47,382 bases of DNA from Thermosporothrix hazakensis (GTDB lineage Bacteria > Chloroflexota > Ktedonobacteria > Ktedonobacterales > Ktedonobacteraceae): positions 106,535-153,916 of the forward strand of contig NZ_QKUF01000016.1 in assembly GCF_003253565.1 (NCBI RefSeq), in the 5' to 3' direction. The stretch's first letter is position 1. Each line of letters begins with the position of its first letter. Shown one piece after another: positions 24,509-33,776 of this stretch. Under the pieces are notes generated by a model. It searched no databases. It was not told where the DNA came from and saw nothing but the letters and a program-made list of their open reading frames with translations. Made by a program: the position numbers and the translations under genes.

Positions 24509-24905
24509 AACTGACCAACCACATATAGAGAAAGAGCAAGATTCCCAGAACGGCCAATAATCCCATGAGTGTTGCGACAAGCCAGGGCGTGCCCGCAAAC
24601 CGATTCTGCTCGATGGCGAGGTGAATACGGAGATAGCTGATCAAGGCGAAGACGAGTGTGAGGACGCCAAGGGCCACCAGGGCTACCCCTAGAAGCGTGG
24701 AGTAATGTATCGCCGAGGGAGGCAGGTCGGGCCGGGCCTGGGCACGTAACAGCATACCAAAGCGCGAGATCACAAAGCCAAGGCCGATAATGGCCAGTCC
24801 TGTACGTATCCAGGCTAATCCTGTCCGGTCATTCGCCAGATGCTCATTGGCTTTGTGTTGATCTCTTCCCTGCTTGGATTGTGTGTTCTCTACCTGGTGG
24901 TCCAT
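24507..24905 (-). CDS. DUF202 (YidH-like) small membrane protein
   Basis: 132 residues with a 25-residue polar N-terminus, then LANDRTGLAWIRTGLAIIGL, the DUF202 signature, and three transmembrane helices. Function is unknown; family members often occur with other small inner-membrane proteins. The ATG at 24905 has GGAG about 9 bases upstream. It starts 72 bases after the DUF2254 gene on the same strand and ends the ClC-DUF2254-DUF202 gene run. A role in membrane or ion homeostasis is inferred from these partners only. Confidence 0.88.
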   Translation of the reverse strand: MDHQVENTQSKQGRDQHKANEHLANDRTGLAWIRTGLAIIGLGFVISRFGMLLRAQARPDLPPSAIHYSTLLGVALVALGVLTLVFALISYLRIHLAIEQNRFAGTPWLVATLMGLLAVLGILLFLYMWLVS

Positions 24906-24977
24906 AGGAACGCTCCTCTATCGGCCTTACAAGGCTCTCTTTCTCAGTATACAGAGAAAAGCAATGATTGAAAGAAC

Positions 24978-26303
24978 CTACTCGGCCATTTTTTGCAATG
25001 TTCGTTCGAGTTGCTCTTCAATCAGCGCGCGATCAAAATCGGTGGCGGCTTGTGCCAGCGCAGGAGCAGCAATGGTCTGCGCCAGGGTGTGCAGGAAACG
25101 CAGCGCGCGTTGCTGCTCGACACTGGCGATCTCGGCAACACACTCCAGGGTGTGCAGCAGTCGGTTCACAACCCGAGCGTCTGTCGAGGCATAACGACCT
25201 ATTTGAATGAGCATTTGTGCGTATTCCTCAAAGGAGCGACATTCGACGACCAGCACTCCGGAGTACGTCGAATAGAGGGGCGCAATGGCCTGATCACGTA
25301 CGAGATACTCCAGTAACACGCGCAGATAATCAATGCAGAGCACGGCGGTCGTGGGATCGTTGATCGCGGCTGAGAGTGCGCGCAAAGTAATATCTGTCAA
25401 TTGGCGCACCCCGAAGCCTGCGTCCTGCCAGAGGTCGCGTTCATTGGCGATACTCAGGCAGGAATGAATTTGTTTCTCGATCAGAGGAGATGCGTGTGAT
25501 GGGAGTCCCCATACCTCGGCAATGATGGTTTGTGTGGTCACAAAGCGGCCAGGGTAGGCGCGCAAAAACAAGCGCAGGTGATGCTGTAAGACGACCTTTC
25601 TCAGATCGCGAACTGAAACAGTCTGAACATACCCCGCCCGCCTGGCATACAGTGGAAACGCGGGAGCCTCAGCGCTCCATTGCTGTACCAATCGTTCTCC
25701 ATCAGCGGTGAGATCTTGTTCCGCCAGGATATCAGGGTATGGTCGCTTCTGCAAGGTTTGCAGGGTCTGCCAGGTAATGCGAGCCGCAATGTTAGCAATC
25801 TGAACAGCATACACTGAGTGGCTGATAAAGAGAAGCAAGAGGCCAAGCCCGACAAAGAGCAGAAACGCAGCGACGCAAACACCGAGAAAAGGCACAAAGG
25901 CGGGGTGCGCTGGAGTTTCATTACGGATATTAAAGAGAATAATCTGACAATACGCGAAAATACCCACCAGCGCGCCGGTCGTCACCTGATTGACTCGGTC
26001 ACTGAACAGGCCACGGATAGCACGTGGTGTAAACTGGCTTGAGATGAGTTGGAGCATGACGAGCGTAATGGAGAAAATCAAGGCCGTAATCGAAATCAGT
26101 ACGCCCGATACGGTGCCCAGGACACTGCGAACGGCATCGGGATTGTCAAGCACGGACGAGATGGGGCCTGGATAGGCTATATAGCGATCAAGGGCAAGGC
26201 ACAGGAACGCCAGAGCTAGCCCAAGGAGAAAGACCAGGCCCGGAATCAGCCAGAAGCCGCTGAGTAGATCGCGCCAACGGCGGCGGAGTGTGAGGGGAAA
26301 CAT
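24978..26303 (-). CDS. DUF2254 family predicted membrane protein
   Basis: 441 residues. Four transmembrane helices in the first 190 residues frame the family motif FTPRAIRGLFSDRVNQVTTG. The remaining 250 residues are soluble and include ALSAAINDPTTAVLCIDYL, the DUF2254 signature (LSxxINDPxTA). AGGAGG lies 9 bases before the ATG. It starts 23 bases after the ClC-type channel gene, so the two are almost certainly co-transcribed. Function of the family is unknown. Confidence 0.9.
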   Translation of the reverse strand: MFPLTLRRRWRDLLSGFWLIPGLVFLLGLALAFLCLALDRYIAYPGPISSVLDNPDAVRSVLGTVSGVLISITALIFSITLVMLQLISSQFTPRAIRGLFSDRVNQVTTGALVGIFAYCQIILFNIRNETPAHPAFVPFLGVCVAAFLLFVGLGLLLLFISHSVYAVQIANIAARITWQTLQTLQKRPYPDILAEQDLTADGERLVQQWSAEAPAFPLYARRAGYVQTVSVRDLRKVVLQHHLRLFLRAYPGRFVTTQTIIAEVWGLPSHASPLIEKQIHSCLSIANERDLWQDAGFGVRQLTDITLRALSAAINDPTTAVLCIDYLRVLLEYLVRDQAIAPLYSTYSGVLVVECRSFEEYAQMLIQIGRYASTDARVVNRLLHTLECVAEIASVEQQRALRFLHTLAQTIAAPALAQAATDFDRALIEEQLERTLQKMAE

Positions 26304-26326
26304 GAGCGAGCCCTCCTTTGCCTTTC

Positions 26327-27646
26327 TTAGTCCTCTGAGGCCGATCCTGATCGTGTCCGCAGGCGCTCCAGAAGGGTCAGCAGGAGAGACCGTTGTTGCT
26401 CCGCACGCTCAGGAAGCAACGGGATATTGACAGTCATTAGAAAACTGACGATGATGGCTATAGCGATTACGGGCGCCAACCCTGGTTGAATGAGCGCACC
26501 AACGATGAGGGTCATACTCACCGGAATCTTCATGATGCTTACAGCCAATGCAGAAAGCACACAGAGCATGCAGACGACAAGCGGGATTGCCGGAAAAAGG
26601 AGGTAAATGGCCATGCCAATCGCCCCCCCGGCGAAGAATGAGGGAAAGATGCGTCCCCCAAAGAAGCCCGTGTTGAGACAAAGGCAGGTGACCACGATTT
26701 TCAGTAGTCCCAGGAGCAGGAGGGTAAAGACCCCCAGGTTGAGTCCTGTACGCAGCAGCGTCTCCAGTTGCTGCTCTCCAGAGAACAGGATCAGGGGAAA
26801 ATGCATGGAGATAAGTCCAAAGGCCGTGCCTCCAATAATCCCTCTCACCACTGGATGATGCTCCAGGGGGCGCATAAGGTAGTGTATTTCCCGAAACAGA
26901 TAAATGAACAGAAGCCCTGCGCCTGCACCAACGACCCCAAGAGGAAAAGCATACAGGAGGTAGAGCAAACGGAACCCTTGATAAGGAGGAAAGACAAATT
27001 CACCTCCCAGCGTTCCTCCTGCGAGAAAAAGAAAAAGGCCATAGGTCATGATGCTCGCGACGATTCCTGGAAACAACAAACGATAGAAGCGCATATCCTG
27101 GGCATGAGGTAACTCTAGCGCCAGAAAGGCGCTGCCAAAGGGAGAATCAAAGAACGCTCCAAAGACCGCGCTAGCTGCTGTATAGGTCAGGACACGTGCC
27201 TGCTCGACTGGTTGCCGGAGACGATCGGACAGAAAGGAGCCGATGCCTGCCCCCAGCTCGAGAAGAGGCCCTTCCGGCCCGACACTGGCGCCGAACACAA
27301 GCGACACGAGAGCGGTGAGTAACGTGCCTGGAACCTTTCGATAAGCGATGTGCCCTTCTTGTTGGAGTTCCTGTAACAGGTGAACTTCTCCCCCTCCACG
27401 AAAAAGCGCGGTGCAGAGGCCAACCAGCAGGCCACCAACGCTGGTGGCTCCCAGGATAAACCAGGGGGTCTCCGTCGCGTGGAGAATACCAAGTGCGCCA
27501 GCAAGCATGGTCCAGAGGCCAAGTGTGCCGAAGCGTATGCAGGCCACAAAAGCCAGAGCTGCCAGGCCGACGATGATCCCGATGGGCACCGCTCCAAGGA
27601 GCAGCGCATACCATCGTTTTTCTCGAAAGAAACGCTCGTTCTTCAT
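26327..27646 (-). CDS. ClC-type chloride channel or H+/Cl- antiporter
   Basis: 439 residues from the ATG at 27646, chosen because GAGG lies about 9 bases upstream and the protein then begins MKNERFFREKRWYALLLGAV. A longer frame to 28027 adds 127 residues that are not family-like. About ten to twelve transmembrane segments are present. The anion-pore loops are recognisable: GASVGPEGPLLELGAGIGS (the GxxxGPE region) and GFFGGRIFPSFFAGGAIG (the GxxFxP region). ClC proteins move chloride across the membrane, often coupled to protons for acid resistance. Whether it is a channel or exchanger cannot be settled here. It leads the operon with DUF2254 and DUF202. Confidence 0.9.
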   Translation of the reverse strand: MKNERFFREKRWYALLLGAVPIGIIVGLAALAFVACIRFGTLGLWTMLAGALGILHATETPWFILGATSVGGLLVGLCTALFRGGGEVHLLQELQQEGHIAYRKVPGTLLTALVSLVFGASVGPEGPLLELGAGIGSFLSDRLRQPVEQARVLTYTAASAVFGAFFDSPFGSAFLALELPHAQDMRFYRLLFPGIVASIMTYGLFLFLAGGTLGGEFVFPPYQGFRLLYLLYAFPLGVVGAGAGLLFIYLFREIHYLMRPLEHHPVVRGIIGGTAFGLISMHFPLILFSGEQQLETLLRTGLNLGVFTLLLLGLLKIVVTCLCLNTGFFGGRIFPSFFAGGAIGMAIYLLFPAIPLVVCMLCVLSALAVSIMKIPVSMTLIVGALIQPGLAPVIAIAIIVSFLMTVNIPLLPERAEQQRSLLLTLLERLRTRSGSASED

Positions 27647-28696
27647 CTGTGAATCCTCTTGCAGTGTGGATAGATGAATGTGCCTCTTAAGAAAGCAATC
27701 ACTTTTTTCCCTTCTGCATGTGAAGGTCACTGTTCTCAGTATAGCAGTGACTCCCAACCAGAGCTTAAGACAGACCTCAGTTGGAATGGTTAAGGAAAGT
27801 AGGAACGGTGCCTCTCTCTGCTGACTCGTCACGAAAAAGTCGGAACAGAAAGAGCAGTTAGTGACATGGTGTGTCCTTGCCCGTTCCAATAGATGAGCGG
27901 GTGTGCATAACAGCTTTGAACTTGCCGCATCTCTCACGAGAGATGAATCACCAAAACTCGGAACTCCTCTATTTTGAGAGAGGGGATACCGACGGATCGT
28001 GTAGGTGAACGTCCCCAGATCCTGCAAAAGGGCTTCTGAGGGAAAAGCTCTCTGAAAAGGCCATGAGTATCCAGTGCTTGCTGTAAGAGAGGCGTCTGAT
28101 CATGTATGAGAAGCTGATACCAATAGAGGCAAACTCCTCACCTCAGCGGTGACGTGATGGAAGAAGGCAGCCAGATTGATGGGAGAGGTCGCCATTGGTA
28201 TATTGCCGAAGCGTTCCAGATACCTCTTTGAACGAATGCACTGTGTCCAGGAAGCGAGCATCAGCCACAAGGCCTGGGAGACTCTTGGATTCACTTGCGT
28301 CTTTTATAACTCAAAAGCACAGAGAGTATCCCCAGGACAAACAAAAGAGAGGCTGAGTGGCACGGCAAGGGAAAAATAAACCCTGAAGAATATTACCTGT
28401 TCTCCATTGTTTCAATCGTTTAGATGAAGGGCGTCTCATGTGCACAGAGATAATGATGTGCCCGGGTCATCCATCGCTCGGCGTGTACTACCTGGATGAC
28501 TCTGCTTGTGGCTCGAAGGCTACAGGTGCCTCGCTAACGGAAAAGGCTTGATCCATCCCACGTTGTTGCATTGGAGGCAGGGCTTGCTGAGAAGTAGAAA
28601 TGTGTGCCAGTAGCTGCTTCTCTAACGCTGACAAGCATGCTCCTGGCATCTCTATATAAGGCTATGAGAGGAATATGCCCGTCTCAGATAGTTTTG
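27647..28696. other. 1-kb stretch without a recognised gene
   Basis: It contains the upstream region of the ClC operon (27650-27760). I recognise no family in the rest. A short minus-strand open frame around 28500-28650 (LEKQLLAHISTSQQALPPMQ) and a plus-strand frame at 28176-28379 look partly coding but have no start signals or relatives that I can name. The stretch is probably made of decayed genes. Confidence 0.4.
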
Positions 28697-29791
28697 TTAT
28701 GATGCAGGGGTGTATCCGCGTCGCAGTAGCTCTTGCAAACGTTGATGCGAGATCGCATGCACCACATGCCCGTCTCTTCCATCTGTTGTTTCTGCTGCAA
28801 CCAATGCATTATACACCGCCTCTTCAGTAGCTTCCACTGCACCCTTAAATAGATTGTTCAGTATAGAGGTATTCGCGTTTGTGTATCCCTCAACAAGAAC
28901 CTGAATGTTTGTTTTGGTTCCCGCAGCGGCTTCAGAAATACGATTTCCGTTTGAAAACGCAAGAATGATCTCGCCGCTGGTATCACCTGCCAGGGAGCCA
29001 GTTCGTGCCAGACCGAGCGCGGCTCGCTTTGCCAGCCGTTTGCATTGCAAAGGATGGAGCGGGGCGTCTGTTGCCACAAGAACGATGCAGCTTCCCTCTG
29101 TGATCTCAGGTGCAGGAGGCTCTTGTAGCAGCCGTCCGACCGGGATACCATCAATACAGAGCCGCTCTTTGATACCAAAATTCGTCAACACCAGCACCCC
29201 GACCGTATATTGTATGTCTTCTCCTTCGATGATGCGAGAGGCGGTTCCGATCCCTCCCTTGAAGTCGAAGAGGAGCATCCCGGTCCCTGCTCCAACACAC
29301 CCTTCGGCAACTGGACCCCCTGTAGCTTCATCCAGTGCAGCATAGACCTCGTTCCGTCCAAGAGCCTGACCAAAAGCACCATCAAGATAACTATCGTCAC
29401 ACTCCGCAACTACCGGTAGAATGGCGGTGAACCCTTTCTCTCTGCCTCCGCGCTCAAAGAGATATTGCGTTGTCCAGTGATGGACTGCGCCCACATGGTT
29501 GGTGCCTGTCAACATGATCGGACCTGCCAACACACCCCACTCTTCAATCACAGAGCGACCCGTCACTTCACCAAAACCATTCAACGCAAATATTCCTGCA
29601 TAGATACGCTCTTGAAGCGCGTCACCCGCATGGGGCCAGATGGCTGTTACCCCTGTGCGCCAGGGAATACCATTGACCTCTTTCCTTACCGTTGTATGTC
29701 CGACTCTTACTCCCGCCACATCGGTGATAGCATTCAGTGTTCCCGGGCGCAATAAACCAGGATGCACCCCAAAATCGCGGATACGTACCAT
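28697..29791 (-). CDS. P1 family peptidase (DmpA/BapA-like aminopeptidase)
   Basis: 364 residues from the ATG at 29791, which has AAGGA 7 bases upstream; the frame remains open to 29851 without family sequence. The protein begins VRIRDFGVHPGLLRPGTLNA, then ITDVAGVRVGHTT. The autocleavage site is visible as EGSCIVLVATDAPLHP, with Ser234 as the predicted N-terminal nucleophile after self-processing into alpha and beta chains. Enzymes of this family (L-aminopeptidase/D-esterase, beta-peptidyl aminopeptidase) remove N-terminal residues from peptides, amides and sometimes beta-peptides. No signal peptide is present, so it is cytoplasmic. It is not clearly in an operon. Confidence 0.92.
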   Translation of the reverse strand: MVRIRDFGVHPGLLRPGTLNAITDVAGVRVGHTTVRKEVNGIPWRTGVTAIWPHAGDALQERIYAGIFALNGFGEVTGRSVIEEWGVLAGPIMLTGTNHVGAVHHWTTQYLFERGGREKGFTAILPVVAECDDSYLDGAFGQALGRNEVYAALDEATGGPVAEGCVGAGTGMLLFDFKGGIGTASRIIEGEDIQYTVGVLVLTNFGIKERLCIDGIPVGRLLQEPPAPEITEGSCIVLVATDAPLHPLQCKRLAKRAALGLARTGSLAGDTSGEIILAFSNGNRISEAAAGTKTNIQVLVEGYTNANTSILNNLFKGAVEATEEAVYNALVAAETTDGRDGHVVHAISHQRLQELLRRGYTPAS

Positions 29792-30403
29792 GATTCGTCC
29801 TTTCATCGTTAATCTGCAATAGAGACTCCTGCAACGTATAGTATCATACATACACTCTATCTCTGCCAGGAGATCCTTTAAAGTGCTTCAAAGCGAGCGG
29901 GTGGGCTCTCGTTTGCCCTGTTTCAGTAAAGATATTCTGCTCTAGAACAGAGATAATCGGAGTATTAAGGGATAAAAATATATATCTGAATAAAATCAAA
30001 ATTTATAAGTAATGAATGTGGAGGGATAGAGAATATTCAAATGGCTTTGAATATGTCTGAAAGAGAGCCTTAGAGGGTCAGTAGCAGCTCTCTTCGGAAT
30101 GTATCCCGAGGCTTTGACTCCAGCCAGAATTCAAGGGGTCAATGCAGCTTAACGATCCCTCGCCTGAATGTTTGGGAAGAGCTATTTATGAACTGAAGTA
30201 CGGCATATTCAGATACTTCACATGCAGTAGACTCCCGTCTCTTTTGCAACAAATCTTCTCTGGTAAGAGTATATCGCCAAAAGAGGGTATAATTCGCCCT
30301 TATTGAGCAGGTTCTGCCCACAACAAGGGGCGGATCAGGGACACATGAGCGAAGGGGGGCGTTGCCACTGATCGCAGCATGCAGGGAGTTGGGCATCACA
30401 GGC
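29792..30403. other. gene-free stretch, AT-rich in the middle
   Basis: About 600 bp between two minus-strand genes. The part from 29930 to 30060 is AT-rich. Open frames in 30100-30400 are short and without signals. The 3' end of the LLM gene lies at its right edge. Nothing is recognised. Confidence 0.45.
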
Positions 30404-31336
30404 TTATTTGTTTGATAGGCGAGCAATAACCGGTGCGAACGCTTCCATGCTTTCCTCATAGATGCCCAGATAGGAGAAGCCATACTGTTCTCGAAGCCGG
30501 TACACCTCCTCGCTTATCTGTTCGACGGTTCCCATCAAACAGTGCGGGCTTTCAAGAATTTGCTCCGCAGTCATTCCCGCGAGGGGTGCGAATTGCTGTG
30601 CTGTCCCGGCACGATCATCCGTGATGAGCGTCAGAAGCACTGTAAGATGTAATTCGATCTGTGAGAAGCGCTCTCCTGCTGCCTGACGTATCCACTTGAT
30701 CTTTCTTTGTGTGGCCTCAGGGGTAGTTGTCGAGACGATTGGCTTGATGGTGTCAGGGACGACCCGTGCTGTAATAGCAGCAATAGACGCCTCACGACCG
30801 GCAAGTGACAGAATGCGCTTCCCTGAGCCTCCGATCAACAGCGGAAGTTGCGGCTCTTGAAGCGGCTTGAGAGGCGCTCTGAGATCCTTGATCGTATAAT
30901 GGTTGCCCGAAAATGTTACCGGTTCTCCTGTGAACAGAGCTTTCATAATCTGAACGGCCTCTTCCAGCCGCTCGACACGTGTCGCACCTGCGTCGAAAGA
31001 TAATCCTATTTGCTCGTACTCACTCTTCAGCCAACCGGCCCCGATGCCGAATTCAAAGCGTCCTCCGGAAAGGATATCGAGTGTTGCCGCTTCCTTTGCC
31101 AGCATTACTGGATGCCGAAAGTCATTGTTAAAGACGTAGCTCCCGACGCGCAGAGTGCTGGTTGCTTCAACAGCGGCAAGCAGCGCCGGGACGGGAGCCA
31201 ATGGTATACCTATATGATCTGGAAGCAGCAGCGTGCTGTAGCCCAGTTGTTCCGCGCGTTTTGCCTTCTCTTGCAATTCTTCCTTTGATTGCGCCTGATG
31301 GATCATCACACCGAAACGGAAGGAACGGGTAGTCAT
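30404..31336 (-). CDS. LLM class F420-dependent oxidoreductase (TIGR03621-like)
   Basis: 310 residues from the ATG at 31336, chosen because AGGAG lies about 8 bases upstream; the open frame to 31396 adds 20 residues without family character. The TIM-barrel signatures are RAEQLGYSTLLLPDHIGIPL, then SGGRFEFGIGAGWLKSEYEQ and PQLPLLIGGSGKRILSLAGR. It is a cytoplasmic flavin/F420-using redox enzyme of unknown substrate. It differs clearly from the LLM protein at 18426, so it is not a recent duplicate. Upstream DNA separates it from a divergent DUF1963 gene. Confidence 0.9.
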   Translation of the reverse strand: MTTRSFRFGVMIHQAQSKEELQEKAKRAEQLGYSTLLLPDHIGIPLAPVPALLAAVEATSTLRVGSYVFNNDFRHPVMLAKEAATLDILSGGRFEFGIGAGWLKSEYEQIGLSFDAGATRVERLEEAVQIMKALFTGEPVTFSGNHYTIKDLRAPLKPLQEPQLPLLIGGSGKRILSLAGREASIAAITARVVPDTIKPIVSTTTPEATQRKIKWIRQAAGERFSQIELHLTVLLTLITDDRAGTAQQFAPLAGMTAEQILESPHCLMGTVEQISEEVYRLREQYGFSYLGIYEESMEAFAPVIARLSNK

Positions 31337-31659
31337 CTTTCTTGCTCCTTTTGTGCTTTGCTCTTCTGAGGCCGGGTGAAGAGCGGAAATAGACAAGCCG
31401 ATGCTACAAACAGTCTGAAAGAAGATGTACCGGTATCATTTCAAGTATAACGGATGCTGCCCAAATGCCGATAGCATATGACCCGAGGCAGAGGGTATGA
31501 CGTGAGAACGCCGAAATCGATCTGGAAGCAGTGTCCCCATGCCGTCTGGATTCGGGTACACCTTGTTTTTTCATAGCGAACCGGATATATTCCCTACAAG
31601 GGGATAGTGTCCGTCGCATTGACAGGCGACTTGAAGAAGAAATCACAAGGATGAGGGAT
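31337..31659. other. intergenic region between divergent LLM and DUF1963 genes
   Basis: About 320 bp that must hold both upstream control regions. The DUF1963 reading frame is open through its right part (from 31531), so that gene may start earlier than annotated. No clear promoter pair or palindrome stands out. Confidence 0.4.
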
Positions 31660-32448
31660 ATGGAAGCCTATGAAGCCGAGTTAGAGCGCCAGTTACAGCA
31701 AATTGTACAGGAGATTGAAGCATGTGGCCTTGAACAGTATAAAGATGCTTTGTTAGCCCGGCGCCAGCCAGCACTGAAGATTCATCTGGAGCTCGCCGAG
31801 CAGCTCCCTGTTGGTAGCTCCAAAGTGGGAGGTATGCCTGATCTCCCGCCTGATGTTTCCTATCCCTCCTTGATCGAGGATTATGGAGATGTTCCCCGGG
31901 AAACGCCGCTAACCTTTCTGGCTCAGTATCGCTTGCAAGATCTAGCCTCGTTTGCGTTCGCACGTGAGGCGCTTCCGTCAGATGGCATGCTCTATTTCTT
32001 CGGGCTTGGCTTCCAGTCTGGTGATGTCGTGTTGACAGATTGCGGACGCGTAATCTACTGGCGGGGCGATAGCGCTCGCTTGCAACCCTATGCAGTGAGC
32101 GAAGGTGTGAACACCTATCAGCAGGCGAAAATCCACTTTGAACCTATCTGGTCATGGGGGTTCCATCTCCTGGATGAATCTCTACCAGCGGAATGTGATG
32201 AGATCACTGGCCGTTATACTTCTGAACCGTTGCATCAGGCTCTGGGGATCCCGACTCCCATTCAACCGTCTGATCTCATGGAAGATGAGGAGCAATTGAA
32301 GCAGCATGTACTCTTGCTTCAGCTTGACTACGTCCCAAAGATCGGTCTGAACTTTGGTGATGCAGGGACTGCGTACTTTCTGATCCCTAAAAAGGACTTG
32401 CGGGAGTGCAACTTTGCGCACGTCTGGTGTGAAGACGCATGTTGCTAG
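31660..32448 (+). CDS. DUF1963 (YwqG-like) protein
   Basis: 262 residues from ATG 31660, with AAGGA about 8 bases upstream; ATGs at 31651 and 31531 are in-frame alternatives. After a helical N-terminus of about 50 residues, the DUF1963 core follows: SSKVGGMPDLPPDVSYP, then PLTFLAQYRLQDLASFAF and LPSDGMLYFFGLGFQSGD. The C-terminus has the usual LLLQLDY, NFGDAGTAYFLIP and HVWCE pattern. The family is widespread and without known biochemical function. The gene is alone and diverges from the LLM oxidoreductase gene. Confidence 0.85.
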   Translation: MEAYEAELERQLQQIVQEIEACGLEQYKDALLARRQPALKIHLELAEQLPVGSSKVGGMPDLPPDVSYPSLIEDYGDVPRETPLTFLAQYRLQDLASFAFAREALPSDGMLYFFGLGFQSGDVVLTDCGRVIYWRGDSARLQPYAVSEGVNTYQQAKIHFEPIWSWGFHLLDESLPAECDEITGRYTSEPLHQALGIPTPIQPSDLMEDEEQLKQHVLLLQLDYVPKIGLNFGDAGTAYFLIPKKDLRECNFAHVWCEDACC

Positions 32449-32697
32449 CTCCACTGTTGAGGACATTCTTTCCGCGTGTACGCGCCTGACTCGCTGTTCT
32501 GCATGCCATTGTGCTCATACAAATGCCGGGCTGCTCAATAGTGTTGTGAAGGGGTACTCTGGCAACAGAGCGTTCTGTTCGTGCGACGCGCTATTATAGC
32601 ATGAACGAAGTTTGATGGTAATTCACTGAGGTTGATACGCTTGTCGTTCCTGATTCTCTTCTATCCGGGCGTTCGGACAGTGTGCACGTCAAAAAAG

Positions 32698-33312
32698 TCA
32701 GTCCGGGATAGGGACCGGTTGCGCAAACAAGATAGCAAAACAAACCTCAAGGATTTGCTGTACTTTCTGCTCGTGTGTGAGGTCCCCGAAGGCTTCCTGT
32801 TCAATGACAGCGCGGCTGATGAGCCCGACAAACATGCTGAGCAGCGCGGCATCAGCAATAGCTCGAACCGGCTGTGTCTGGCGTAGCTGTGTAATCAGTC
32901 TGGTAAGGGTACGCCCTGGCGTTTGCATGTCTGCACCGTAGAAACTGGCTTTCCCTTGAAGGAGTATATCCTGTTGTACTCGTACGAAGCAGAAGGCATG
33001 TTCCTGCGGATGGAGCAGCCCCCAGGAGATAAAAGCCCGCCCGATCGCCGTGAGCTGGTGAAGTGGCTCTGGTTTGGCCTCATGGTATGCGCGAAACATT
33101 GTCTGATTCAGTGCAGCCATGATCTGCTGAATCAAGGCTATCGCGACTTCTTCTTTGCTCTTAAAATGGGTATACAGGCTGGCTTTCGACTTGAAGCCTG
33201 CTGCCTGACGAATATCGTCTATCGAAGTACTATCATAGCCTCTGGCACTGAACAATTGGAGGGCGACGTGCAAAATGAGGGCACGGCTATCTGAGCGCGT
33301 CTGTTCGGGCAT
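32698..33312 (-). CDS. TetR family transcriptional regulator
   Basis: 204 residues. The N-terminal helix-turn-helix reads ALQLFSARGYDSTSIDDIRQ, then AAGFKSKASLYTHFKSKEEV, followed by a ligand-binding domain of about 140 residues. The ATG at 33312 is preceded by GAAGGAAGG. A strong promoter and a likely operator lie just upstream, so autorepression is probable. No obvious target gene is adjacent: the DUF1963 gene is convergent and the serine hydrolase begins more than 2 kb away. The ligand is unknown. Confidence 0.92.
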   Translation of the reverse strand: MPEQTRSDSRALILHVALQLFSARGYDSTSIDDIRQAAGFKSKASLYTHFKSKEEVAIALIQQIMAALNQTMFRAYHEAKPEPLHQLTAIGRAFISWGLLHPQEHAFCFVRVQQDILLQGKASFYGADMQTPGRTLTRLITQLRQTQPVRAIADAALLSMFVGLISRAVIEQEAFGDLTHEQKVQQILEVCFAILFAQPVPIPD

Positions 33313-33330
33313 TGCCTTCCTTCTTTCGGG

Positions 33331-33382
33331 TGTACGTTCGTTCGGTTATTTTCAGGATACTCGAAAAGGGGGCCGCTGTCAA
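33331..33382 (-). promoter_or_regulatory. tetR promoter with candidate autoregulatory operator
   Basis: On the minus strand TTGACA (33377-33382), a 17-bp spacer and TATCCT (33354-33359) form a good sigma70 promoter. AACCGAACGAACGTACA (33331-33347) follows the -10 box; tandem or inverted CCGAACGA-type half-sites are common in TetR operators. It lies about 20 bp before the tetR start codon. Confidence 0.65.
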
Positions 33383-33776
33383 GAGGTGAGCACCAGAGCT
33401 CCCCGCTGGTTTTTCGTTTATCAGCAGGGCGACTGGATAAAAGCCGCTTGTGGATTTTATCCGGCTGTAGCAACCTTTCTCCCACTATCGAGTGTTGCCG
33501 ATATCACCGGAGAACAGATTTCCTTGACACTGAGGAGGCAGTTCAGCGTTTTGTGGCGGAAGGAGGGACAAGGGCCGCAATGATACCTGCCAGTAGCCCA
33601 CTTCCCTCCGGTCCTGCACGATCATGTGCAGGAAGATTCTGGATGACGAGAAGCGATATTCTGTCTGTGACACCGCTTCTCAGGCTGCCTGAAGTACCTG
33701 TGTGAAACGCCATCACCTGGAGTCAACGTACTCATTTCTGGCTGCCATAAGACTGAGAACATCCGCTTTGCGGGCG
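33383..33776. other. gene-free stretch with one coding-like relic
   Basis: The plus strand from about 33430 to 33583 reads AACGFYPAVATFLPLSSVAD then ITGEQISLTLRRQFSVL, coding-like but unrecognised and without a start. The inverted repeat TGCACGATCATGTGCA lies at about 33616-33631. Nothing else is seen. Confidence 0.35.

Noticed and set aside
27647..28027. N-terminal extension of the ClC frame
   Set aside because: The added residues are not membrane-like or family-like, and the ATG at 27646 has a ribosome-binding site.
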